Shown here: positions 51,163 through 62,121 of the stretch, piece after piece
Position numbering within the stretch: the stretch's first letter is position 1
Layout of the letters: each line of letters begins with the position of its first letter
Origin: Brugia malayi
Taxonomy: Eukaryota; Nematoda; Chromadorea; Rhabditida; Onchocercidae
DNA: 64,000 nucleotides
Assembly: GCF_000002995.4 (NCBI RefSeq)
Contig: NW_025062478.1
Location: forward strand, 2,766,001 to 2,830,000
Reading direction: 5' to 3'
Translations under genes and position numbers: made by a program
Notes under the pieces: generated by a model
What the model saw: only the letters and a program-made list of their open reading frames with translations
Databases searched by the model: none
What the model was told of the DNA's origin: nothing

Positions 51163-51300
51163 CACACACACATACACACACACACACATACACACACACA
51201 CACATACACACACACACATACACACACACACACATACACACACACACACATACACACACACACACATACATACACCTACACACACATGCATACATACATA
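51163..51300. repeat. (AC)n/(TACACAC)n microsatellite
   Basis: About 140 bases of CACACA with regularly spaced T interruptions (CATACACACAC). It opens frames on both strands that would encode only His-Thr or Cys-Val repeats. Confidence 0.95.
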
Positions 51301-52559
51301 TATACATATATAGCATCATTGAATGTTATTGAAATGTGTGTGGATTCTAAGGTATCCATCAAGGAATAAGCTATTTAATGCAATGTTAATTTTATAAACC
51401 AAAATATATTTAAATTAAAGAAAAAAAAAAAAAAAAAAAACTAAAAATAATTTATAACAAATTAAATTTTAAAAATATTTCATTTTTTCTTGTAAAATAT
51501 TTCAAAAAATTTATTAAATATGAGAATTTTTTTTCAGCTTTTTTCATAAAATATTTGTGAAAAATTGTTAACTTCTTCACAAATATTTTAAAAAAATTCC
51601 AACTTTCGGCTTTTTTCAAATGTTACTTTTTCCTTTTGCTATAAATAATTTTACCATTCTTATGAATTATAAAATTATTTGTAAGTAAACAGAAATAGAT
51701 AACAGAATAGATTTAAATATGAAATAATAAAATTTTGAAAATGAATTATTCGAGTATGTATGTTATGCAATGCTTAATGCATGTAACATACACATACACA
51801 AATTATTCCAGAAATAAACTAATTGAAATGTCATCAAATAGTAAAATCAATTGTTTTCCATTTCATATCATCTAAAACAATTTTTTATGAAATATTATTA
51901 TTTTCAAATTTTTATCCAAATTCTTGTAAGACATTTGCATTTCTTTCTCTTTCCATTTCTAATCATAATAATTCATTAGATGAAATAATAACCAAAAAAA
52001 GATTTGCTGCATATTTAGTAGGACATTAATTGTTCTTCCACTTTATTTTGACTTAAAAAATAATTTAAAAAAAATTAACTATTAGACTCTTCACAGAGAT
52101 TATCTGTACGTTATGAATGATAGTATTTCCTCGAGCTTCTTCATTTATAAATTTTTCTTTGCTAATATTCAAAGTTTATTTTGATATGATGATGACAATA
52201 TGATTAATATTTATTGCAGTTGAAACTTAGCTAATAGTAAATTCTTTTTTTTTTTCTCGAGAGAAAATAATGGAGGGATAAGTAGAAATATACATATATA
52301 ATAGATAAAGTTAGGCCTAGCACATTTATATGCACATATAACTTGTTAAGAATGTAATGTATAATTATAAATAGAAGTAATGATGGATGTAAGTAATGGG
52401 TAAATAAAGATATTTTCTAGCTATAAATAATTGCAATAAAACATTTCTAAGTTGCAATAAATGTTAAAGTTTAGAAAATTATGCAATAGCTGAATATATC
52501 AAAAGATCAAAGGATAAATTCAATAATAATCTCAAGTTATTACAGAAATATGTAAAATA

Positions 52560-52950
52560 TTACTGTACTAGAACAATGTATTAAATTTTACCTTCGATAA
52601 TCTATTAAATTTTACCTTCGATAATGCTTCGATAATGTATTAAATTTTACCGTAGTAAACAAACATTCTAAATAAAAAAAATATTCCCTAAAAAAGTAAC
52701 AACAACAGAAATTTATTGTACTGGTATTACAGTATTACAGTATAATTTTAGCTGTAGTAAGCAAGTGTTACACATAAAAGTATTACTACAGTAGGAGAAT
52801 ACTACCATAATACACTGAGCGCCGCTCTAAAGGTGGAACAATTTTATAATAGATAAACACAGCTAGCAAAAATTTATAATAACATGAAAAAATGTTACTG
52901 TAGCGGTATATATTACGGTAATACTCAAAACGTTACCGTAGGAAGCGAAT
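52560..52950. repeat. ACTGTA/ACCGTA motif cluster
   Basis: Three copies of TATTAAATTTTACC (two followed by TTCGATAAT) occur between 52578 and 52652. Beyond them are TTACCGTAG, ATTACAGTATTACAGTA, GCTGTAGTAAG, TTACTGTAGCGG, ATTACGGTAATA and GTTACCGTAGG. The ACGGTA/ACCGTA core is the one seen at 14798-15010, in an otherwise unrelated intergenic region. Confidence 0.6.
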
Positions 52951-55391
52951 ATTGCAATAAGAAAATTGGATGGAAATAAATTAAAATATATGGATTGTTA
53001 AATTGAATATAAGGGCAAATTCTCGAATAAACATACTAAGATGCATTTATTACATTATTTAAAGCTAATAGCGATGAAATGAAAATGTATGAAAGCAGGT
53101 AAATGCATAATCAATACTTACTTAATGATGCAGTGGAAGTCATGTGACGCACGTAATTAATTTTATAAGTGCGTATGCGTGCGGGGGTGTAGAAGAGTGT
53201 GTCCACGTACATTTGCGTATAAATGCTTGTATAGGAACTTTGGCTTTTTGATTTAATTTGGTTAATGAAGATAATAATTTTTTATTGATCATAGAATTAT
53301 CAAGCATATGTGACATTTTCTTGTCTATTATTCGATTATGCTGAGCATTTGCTAGCTAATTAATTTATCAGATAATTATTATAATATGTCTTGATTAAAT
53401 ATGAAACACAGGAAGTATTGTACGTAGCAAAATTAGTTAATAATAATACAGCAATGAATAATACAAAAAAAAAAAAAATATCAAAAATTAAAACGAATAG
53501 AAGATTTTGCTTCATTTAATTTTAATTCACATTTGAAAACTTGAAAATAAGTTTGAATAAACATATAAGAGTCATCCTAAGAAAAGAAATTTAAGGAAAG
53601 ACGAAAAACGGAAAAGCGCAAATGCTAATCGAAAAAAATGAAAAAAAACTATGCCATCGTTTTTCGTTTTTCTTTTTTTTTACTCATAAAGTGTAAGACT
53701 TAAAAAAAAAGATGCTGAGATTTTCAAAAAGCTGTCATGTCAAATTTTTAAATACAGACGAAGATTTCCTATCAAATATTAAGACGAAAATAGATGAGAA
53801 GAATAAAAGCTAGGAAAATAAAATGATACTGAGATAAAATAAAAAATATTATCATTTAAAATTTTAAAAAATCAAACTTATTTTATGAAATTCATTTCTC
53901 TCATTTCACTGAAAAAGTAATATTATTAGTCAACAAAAAAAAAAAAAAAAAAAAATGAAAGAAAATTTCGAAAAAAAAAGTTTTTTGAAAAATTTGAGAA
54001 ATAAATTGCAGAATTCAGATTGTTCGGTTTTCTTCATAAATAAATACTTTTTGAGTTATTCTATCAAAATGCAAGATTAGTTTGTTTGGATGGATGATAA
54101 AAGTTAAAAATTTTAAATAAAATTTGATGGTCAGATTTTCAAAAGTTCAAAAATTGACCAAAAGATTTATTTTTTTCTTTGTCAATTTTCTTTTTTTATA
54201 AAAACAATTTTTTTTAATTGAAACTTTTTTTTTTTTGATCTAAAAAATTTTTTAATCTAAAATATAAAAAATTTTTGATTACTTTTTAATAAGTAAAGTT
54301 AATTATCTTAGCAATTATAAATTAATCACGTAGAGCATTTAATTGAATAAGTTGCATTATTCTATTAATGATTCGAAATTTTTCAAAATAAATTATCGTA
54401 TCAAATTATTGACACGACAATAAATGGAATATAAATTAGATTTAAAAAATTTCGTAAACTATTGGAAAATTTTTACAACAAATACTCTTTGCTTTTATTA
54501 CAAAATGAATGCCAACATATGCATGTAAAAGAAAAAATCTCATCAAACAACAATTTCAATTTGATATTTACAAAGACTTAATTATTTCCGAAAAAAAAAA
54601 TTTTTTTTAAGCCTACGGTTTTCGAAACAAAAAAAAAAAATTTAATTTAAAGTTAATGAGTTTGTTGATAACAGGTGCTTTTTTTTTCAAATCCTTCTTA
54701 GTATATCATAAGTTAACTTAATATAAAATCTAATATATTATATGTCTAAGAAAAAAAAATAAAAATTAACTTTAACTCGCTGAAGACTTAAATAGGAAAA
54801 TATAAAAGAAATTCAATCATTCCTTTCTTATCTCTTCCTTCAGCATAATGTTGTATTAAATTAAAAGTTTAAATTAAATTAAAAAGTTTAAGTACTTTTT
54901 TTTTTTTCAACTGCAAAACTTGGCTAAACATTATAGTAAATGATGATTTTTTTATTTTTTTTATAAAAGAAATTGAGACATTATTACTTCTTACCTTCTT
55001 GTTTTAATATATTTTACATTGAATTAAAATAATATTTTTTCTGATACATTTTCCAGTTTCTAGCAGTAACACATTACTAAATATAACATTAAATACAATG
55101 TACTATTATTCTTCTATTTATGTATTATATTTTGAATACTAATTTAAATGAAAATAAATTAAATTTTCAAGTTCTTCAAAGTTAATTAAAGAAAAAAAAA
55201 ACCGACTTCAATTAATGTGAATTTCTGCATATAACGTATCTAAAACTACCAAATTTATTCGTAAAAGATCTTCAATGAATAATCTAATCTATACTATCTC
55301 ATAGCATATAAAGTTAATGGTATAATGGATTTGCATTGCGATGCCCATGAGCTTATATCACAATGTATAGCAAATTGCACCAATTAAATGT

Positions 55392-55470
55392 TATTTGCTA
55401 TTCTGCCCGGTGTATGGGGTGTCCGAGGTTGCGTTTACTGTCCCCCGTGGTGTCGCGGTCTTAGGGTAGT
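55392..55470. other. Isolated GC- and CpG-rich patch
   Basis: About 80 bases with clearly higher GC than anything nearby and at least six CpGs (CCCGGTG, TCCGAGG, TTGCGTT, CCCGTGG, GTCGCGG). I could not fold it into a tRNA or match it to a known RNA. A 16-codon frame starting ATGGGGTGTCCG is too short to support. It could be a fragment of a repeat or transposon, a structured RNA, or a regulatory island. Confidence 0.5.
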
Positions 55471-55967
55471 TTAGTTTGGTATAGTTCTCTTTCATATTAA
55501 ATTAATTATATTTATTTGGACTAGTTATGCTAACTTACTTTCTTTTTTATTAGATGAAGATAATATGTGAAGGTAAGATCAAGCTAAACTTTTATTTAAA
55601 TGGATTGTTGCAATATGAGAAGGTCATAGCTAGATGGGAATCTTTTCTCTTATGGCATTTCAATGTACTCAGCTAAGGATATTAGCCTGAATATGTTCAA
55701 ATTGTAGTCTTCATGTTCAAGTAGGTTGTGCTAAGTAAAATTTTGAACTTTATTCTTGAATAATAAATAAGTTGCTTCTGATTGTAATAGTAACATCGAT
55801 TATTGTCATTATAAGTATTGCGAAATTGGTTGTGCAAATGCGACAAGATTATTTTATTTGTAAAGTGGAAACTCATGAAATAATTGAGTGTGATTTAATG
55901 TGGAATATTTTAAGAATTTTCAAGAATTACTCGTTTTATTAATAAGGAATATTTCAGTACAAAGCCA

Positions 55968-56946
55968 ATGTGGTATGAGCAAATTTATTCGAGTGTAATA
56001 ACAGTTGCATGTGTAGTAATAACAATGCATATTATGTTACCGGTCAATTTGATCGAGACAGGTCATGTACATCGTCGAAATATGCATGGTTACATGTATG
56101 TATTTTGACCTTTTTTTCGAGAAATATTTCTACTGCTACCATTGCATACATATAATTAATTTCTCAACTTTGTAGCTAAGAATATGTGGAAGTAAGGAAG
56201 AAAGAATGAAGTCATTTTTATACTGGCTTATTGAATAATGCATACTCATCTATAGTAAATTGTAAGAAACTGGAAAAGAAAACAGTCTAATTAACGACTA
56301 ATACTAGGAAGGTAATGCTGTAGTTTTGATATTGTGGTTTTCTTTCTTTAAGTAGTATCATTGCAGTGGGTTGCTACATGTAATATGGGCATATTAGGAA
56401 ACACTCATACATAGATAAAGTAGTGAAATAGTGAAGATAGTCGTATTTGAGATTCGTTCAAGCTTCACTCATGACACTGTGCTATGGAAATTTTCACTAG
56501 ATTTTTTATTAATTTATGTATCAAAATGAACATTGAATCTTTTAACTTGTGCAACGTATAAATATTTTGCTCCTTTCAATTTATGATTCGTGAAATTTGA
56601 GCGACAATTAATGTTTTCTGTTTCTTTTTTCTAAAAAACCTTATTATATGTTGTCTATTTTTTTCCGTTCTCAATGTGTTTATAAGAAGGCAAGATTTTT
56701 ATGAAGTTTTATTTTCATGATCATTCGGCATATTTCGAGATTTGGTAGAGTGTTGCGTAAGGTGGTTGTTAGCGTTTATTATTAATAATTAGAGAATAAG
56801 TTATCAGGATAGCGAATAATAATTAGCGGATAAACTTTTTTTTTTTTTTAAGGATTTTCCAGAACAAACGAGATTGGAACTTAACAGGCAACATGTACAA
56901 AGTCCAAGGACTTGAATCGATTCCATCCGAATCATCGTCGTCATAG
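55968..56946 (+). CDS. NDUFA1: NADH dehydrogenase 1 alpha subunit 1 (MWFE, complex I)
   Basis: Two exons, 55968-56095 and 56853-56946, join in frame (phase 2) to give 73 residues; the human protein has 70. The protein begins MWYE, matching the family's name-giving MWFE start, followed by a single membrane helix (about 6-26). It ends with KRDWNLTGNMYKVQGLESIP, which corresponds to the conserved RD..(I/L)(S/T)G..Y...GLE.I end of NDUFA1. The subunit is a supernumerary single-span protein of the mitochondrial inner membrane, needed to assemble complex I. The loop between the helix and the C-terminal motif is shorter than in the human protein, as I recall it. The acceptor ATATTTCAG ends at 55957, leaving a 10-base 5' UTR, consistent with trans-splicing. 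The minus-strand frame over exon 2 (56804-57100) is a shadow. Confidence 0.88.
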
Positions 56947-57877
56947 ATTCTTTTTGACGATTATATTCTTTTTGAGTTTGTCTACCTATGCATTCTCTAT
57001 GGTTCACCAATTCATAATGTATTTTGATTATTCTAGCGTAGAAATGTAATAAAGTTGGATTAGTATTGCTTCTTTGCAACACGTTGTTTTTCTCGAACAA
57101 ATGTATTACTAAAGAAAATGTAACATAAACACATGCATTATTTAAAAAAATGTAAAATAAAAAATAAAGTGTAGTTTAAAAAATGCGAAAAAAAAACTTG
57201 AAACATCTTGAACTTACGGTATAATTCAGTAAACTTTTTTTATTTTTCGAGTAGTAGCTTCGTTTCAACTTATGCATCGAATAACGGGTGTAATTTATTA
57301 AATGTTTGTTTCTTCAGACTCAAATGTTGAAGTGAGCAAGGGATTTTTTGAAAGTTTTGGTATAAGTGTAAAAATTTTGGAATAATGTTTAATGTTCCAT
57401 AAAAGACAGCCATTGTACGAACCATGAAAATTAAGACGAAGTAATATTTGTCTACTTAAAATTTATTATTACTGAGCATTTTGCAAGCGAATAGGTGGGA
57501 ATTATTCATTTAAAAATAGCCTGGTATCTTGGTGACTGCATAATTCAGTTTTGTAGGACTCAATTTCTGGGATATTTCATATGATTTTTACGTCACATAT
57601 TAACTTCATCTTTTTCGGGAGCGTTTGTTACTTCATTTTTGATTTTATGATTGACCGATAAAAAAATACAATGTTGCGTTGTTGTCACCTTTTACATTGT
57701 TTGCTTTATGCTAATGGTTATACTTAATTTTTTTAGTTAAAAATTTTTTATGTGCTATTAATTTGCATTAATTAAGGAAATTGTTTATAAATTCTCTCAG
57801 CATTACATCATGAAATTCATTGTTTCTTTATTAAAAAAAGAAAGAAGGAATTTATTGATATAAATTTTAGATTACTG
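56947..57877. other. Gap between NDUFA1 and HSPBAP1
   Basis: It holds the NDUFA1 3' UTR with an AATAAA at 57048-57053, about 100 bases after the stop. About 800 bases of ordinary AT-rich DNA follow, ending in the acceptor TAAATTTTAG just before the HSPBAP1 start. The spacing is compatible with either separate genes or a nematode operon. I see no other gene. Confidence 0.6.
57048..57053 (+). other. NDUFA1: Polyadenylation signal of NDUFA1
   Basis: AATAAA about 100 bases after the stop codon at 56944-56946, on the coding strand, with GT/T-rich sequence following. Confidence 0.6.
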
Positions 57878-60174
57878 ATGGAATTATATGCTGCTGTGCG
57901 CTCAAAAATTGAATACTTAGAACCATTTGTAATATCTGAATGTATTAATGATTGGAAGGCTATGGGATGGACATATCAACGATTGGCGGAAATTGTAAAA
58001 CCTACCGAAAATAACGGATCTTTGAGAATACGATTAGGACCGAAGGAGCACTTAAGAGGAAAAGTTGGTTTTTTTTTAGATTGTTTTATTCTATTTTAGA
58101 TGTGGTAGTGATAAATTATCTAGATACTTATCAATTGAAATTAACATATCTGTTGCGTACTTGATGATTTCAGTAATAGTATGTTTAAGATATTATGTTT
58201 AGTGCTGAAAATAGAAGCTCATTTTTGGTATTCATATAAACTAAGTAAGATTGATTGGTTAAATTAGTATGGTTAGAACAATAGCAGTAAAGACGCAACG
58301 TATGACAGAAGTTTTAAAAAAAGTGAGGAATTTTAAAGAAACAGTAAGTAGGGTAATCCTATTAATGCAGATTATATTCGAAAATGAATCAAAAATGGCA
58401 TACATCTCCAGTTTGGAACACTTCTTTAAATGGTTCAGTGGTGAAGCGACAATGATGGCAAATGATCAGAGGATAATAGATAGAGGAAATCATTGGGGAT
58501 ATTTCGATTATAATTATGTCTTTGATATTATGAATCCCGAAAACATTGCTGATATCGATTGGCGACATCTTGGTTTGGATGCTGATCCCGTTGATTCAAC
58601 CATTTGGATTGGTATACTTTTGTGTTTAATTAATTTAAATAAATTGCACTGATTACAGGTTTATCACTTTGTTTTCGTTAATATGGAACAACTAAGAATC
58701 TTCAATAGATTATTGACATTAAGAATGATTATGATTTAAAATTTAATTACTTAATCAATCTTATTATAATTTTAATTAGTTTGAATATTTCTTAGTTTAT
58801 TTATACAAATAGAGATTATGGATTAGATGTGAAATTTTATATTTTAGGAACACCAGGAGCATATACACCGTGTCATTATGATTCATATGGTTATAATGTG
58901 CATGCGCAACTTTCTGGATCAAAACGATGGATTCTGTTTGAGCCAAACGAAAATATGAAGCCGATTCGAATTCCATACGAAGAATCAACTGTTTTCAGGT
59001 TTGTAATTCTTCGTTTCCAATTTTCTTTCTTATTTTCATCTTGATAACATATAAAAAATCAGTCTAAATGAAATATGTTAGAAACTTTATTTTGGATTGA
59101 AATGAATAAAAACTATATTAATTCATCGATGGCCTACAGTGATAATATCATTTCAGTAGTTTGGATGTGGTTGGTGCTGATAATTCATTGCAAGGTAAAA
59201 AGATAAGAATGGTTACCTTAAGAAAGGGTGATGTGATATTTGTCCCTCCTGGATGGTGGCATTGTGTTCAATGCGTTAGTGTTAATAATAATGAAAATGA
59301 TTTGAATAATATCAGTGTTTCGGTAAATACATGGATATCACTCGTTGACTACGACCGAATTTCTCGTTTACAAGAAGCTGCTGCATCTACTATGGTAATT
59401 TTATTATCTTTCTTTAAATACTAATTAAAATTTGTAGAATTTGACATTTTTAATTTACAGTTACGAAATGAATTTTTGTATTACTTATATATATATGTAT
59501 ATATTTGTGAATATTTAGGTAGCTATTCTTATTCGGTCCGGTTTAATAACTTCGAAGCAAATTTGTTTGTCAGAATCAATGACATGCTATGATGATGCAT
59601 TGTGTGATTTTGAGAAATTATTGAACGAAGCAAAAAATGAGGTTAATATATCTTTTCTTCGAATGAGTATTGTATCAGTAAGTTGAAGATTAAGACTGTT
59701 TTATTTATTTGTTTTTTTCAAAATAACTCCCCTCTTATCAGTTCTATTTAACTTACCAATGTAACATTGTTAAAATTGTGAGCTTTAAAAAGTTTGACAA
59801 TTGTGTGAAAGCCATAGAACACAGTTAAGTCCTGAAATGGATTGTTGACACTGTCATATGACAGTATTCTCAATTATATACAAATTTGGTCATTTCAGAT
59901 GACAACTGATGGAAGTTTACATCGTTTGATGGATTTTATAGAAAAGCAGAAGAAAAATATGACAGTTTTACCCACTGTTTTGTTCGCTGATTTCCGTGCT
60001 GAAATAGAAAAAGGGCCTTTGAAAATTGTAGATTCATCAGTTGATCCGATGTATTGTACCAATTTGACTACTTCATCATCAAGTATTACCACGTTTCAAA
60101 AACGTTTCATCGATTCTCTGCTATCGGAAAAAGTTCTGACAACACTAATAATGCAACTGCAAGAATGGACTTAA
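57878..60174 (+). CDS. HSPBAP1: JmjC-domain protein, HSPBAP1 family
   Basis: Six exons (57878-58063, 58371-58611, 58848-58998, 59157-59394, 59519-59677, 59899-60174) join in frame to give 416 residues. Early LEPFVISECINDW is the JmjC N-terminal strand region. HWGYFDYNYVFD, STIWIGTPGAYTPCHYDSYG, SKRWILFEPNEN, IRIPYEESTVFS and GDVIFVPPGWWHCV follow in the order and spacing of HSPBAP1. The iron-binding set is complete: His152, Asp154 (HxD) and His228. Human HSPBAP1 binds the small heat-shock protein HSPB1; as a 2-oxoglutarate/Fe(II) dioxygenase fold it probably hydroxylates a substrate, but its target is not established. After WWHCV a short Asn-rich insert (NNNENDLNN) lengthens a loop compared with the human protein. 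The C-terminal stretch FIDSLLSEKVLTTLIMQLQ resembles the human C-terminal helix. The ATG follows an AAATTTTAG acceptor by 7 bases. The open frame before 58371 is intron. Confidence 0.9.
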
Positions 60175-62121
60175 AACAGTTACCTTTGATAGAAATACCT
60201 CATCGTTTTATTTAATAGTTTATTTAATTAATTGATAAATAGTATTTTCCATAAGATCCATCAAGTTTCTATTTTATTGCTTTGGTAACATTATCAGCAT
60301 AATCATGATAAATTGTTACAGTTTAGGAAACCGTATTTTGGCCGTGAGAAATAGAAGACAAATCGGTATACTTTTTATTTTTGAATTTAATAATGTATTT
60401 ACTATTCCTTTTTGTTTATCATTTACGCTGATCATATCAGTCGTATGAATAGTTGCAAGTTTTTTCCTGATATGTTAGGATTTAAAATTATTTTATATTT
60501 TAAAACGCGCATGTTTATATCTTAATTTTTGAATATATTTTTGCAGCCTTATTCTTTGTGATTATATTTTTTCATGTCTAACATTTTATTAATTAGCTGT
60601 CTCAATGCAATATTAGATTAGCGATTATTTGTTCACTTTTTATTTATTTACCTCTATCTGTATCCTTGAGCCTCACTTCTAATGCTCATTTAACTATAAC
60701 ATCAATTTTGGTTTGAATTATAAGCAACGGCCTCTAATTTTTTAACATTATATTTGTTGTGGAGAAATTTTAAAGTGAAATATTGGCCCCATTACTTTTA
60801 CTTTTCCGCTATATTTTATTATAATTTACAGATATTTATTCTTTGGTATTTGATATAATAATTCAGTATATATTTTTATTTTTTTGGTATTATTTAAAAA
60901 GAAAATCCTTACATTCTAAAAATTTCTGTACAATTTTAATCTCATCCTTTTTATTCTTTATTCTTTATAATATACTTCTGACATTTTTTATACTTTTTAT
61001 TAATTTATATCGTATAATTAAAGCTCAAACTATAAAGGGAGGTGGTCGACTCATAAGTCATGTATCCAGTAAGGATGGTGAACTAACTTCTATAAAATGT
61101 GCAAAGACTCTTTAGAAGCAAACTGTAAAGATTTGATTACTATTGCAGGTGGTGGTAAATATCTTAAATATTATTTTTATAGTATCTCTTAAAAAACCAT
61201 TTGTAACAAAAAGCAATGATATATCTTATAAAGATTATGATTATATGAATTGTTGCTTTATCAATTAGACTATTGGATTATTTGTTTGAAACTAAAGAAT
61301 TGATAAGAATGAATTCATCAAGGGTTTATTTGATAACAGTTTGTAAGAATTGAAGTATTTGTCTTCTTTTTGTATTCTTTTTTAATTCTGAACGAATAGT
61401 TTAGAAGTGTCTAGGATAGTACTAAATAATAAGTTGAGATACTTTTTGATAGTATTTATAGATAATATTATTAAAACTGTTATATTTATTATTAAAATTG
61501 CATGTGTCATTTATTTATATGGGATTATTTATTACTACCTGAGTAAATATTGATATCATTTTAGTTTTACTTGTTAATATTAAAACTTACATATGTATTG
61601 ATTGATAAACTGTTCATTCCTTGTATATATTTGTCTTCATCTCTTTATTTTAGGTGGAAATTCTTCAAAATTGATAGAGGAATATTTATTAGCGATTTAT
61701 TATGTATTAAAATAAATTGTACTTCAATTTATTAAAGCAATTGTACTAATTTGAGTGTAATCTTTCTTCACTCATGTTGATATACACATTTATTTTTATC
61801 TTTATTGAAATATCTCAAATATTTATTGGAAATGTTTTACAACATTTCGTAATTATTATTTGCTTTTCCTAAAATATTGCAATGCTTTCAGCAATTTCTG
61901 AGGAATTTCATTAACAATCAAATTTTGAGTTTTAAATGATAGCATTAACATTTAATAGTGCTCTATCTTAATTTGTGAAAGTAATGTACAATAGTATACA
62001 GTTGGTGATGTACTTATAGTAAATTTGAAATTTGTTTATTTCAGGAATGAAATCTATAAATACTTAATGAATACGATTTGGATATAACTGTGTTTTTCTT
62101 ACTCTATCATAAATAATCATC
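60175..62121. other. 1.9-kb gap before MRPS12
   Basis: It contains the HSPBAP1 3' UTR and the MRPS12 5' region. A possible extra pair of exons (about 61010-61068 and 61654-61715) joins in frame but lacks a start exon, and is treated as a finding. A TTTATTTCAG acceptor ends at 62044, 77 bases before the MRPS12 ATG, and probably marks that transcript's 5' end. Confidence 0.5.
62047..62067 (+). promoter_or_regulatory. Possible short upstream ORF of MRPS12
   Basis: If the transcript starts at the acceptor ending 62044, the first AUG is at 62047. It begins a six-codon frame (MKSINT) that ends at 62065-62067, before the MRPS12 start at 62122. It might lower translation of the main frame. Confidence 0.3.

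Larger units (their letters stand above)
50013..55957. other. 6-kb intergenic region between divergent genes
   Basis: This lies between the 5' end of neurensin (-) and NDUFA1 (+) and should hold both promoters. It contains an AC microsatellite (51163-51300), a cluster of ACTGTA/ACCGTA motifs (52560-52950), a CpG-richer patch at 53140-53230 with TTATAAAA on the minus strand, A runs near 51420-51440 and 53935-53955, and a GC-rich patch at 55392-55470. The segment 50990-51160 is unusually complex but has no supported reading frame. Confidence 0.5.

Noticed and set aside
51029..51332. Several His-Thr or Cys-Val frames on both strands
   Set aside because: AC microsatellite artefacts; all frames are open in such DNA.
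56804..57100. 98-codon minus-strand frame
   Set aside because: Its best-looking part is antisense to NDUFA1 exon 2, which has family motifs on the plus strand.
61040..61065. tRNA-Met-like CTCATAA anticodon loop
   Set aside because: The flanking bases do not pair as an anticodon stem, and no acceptor, D or T arms could be built around it.
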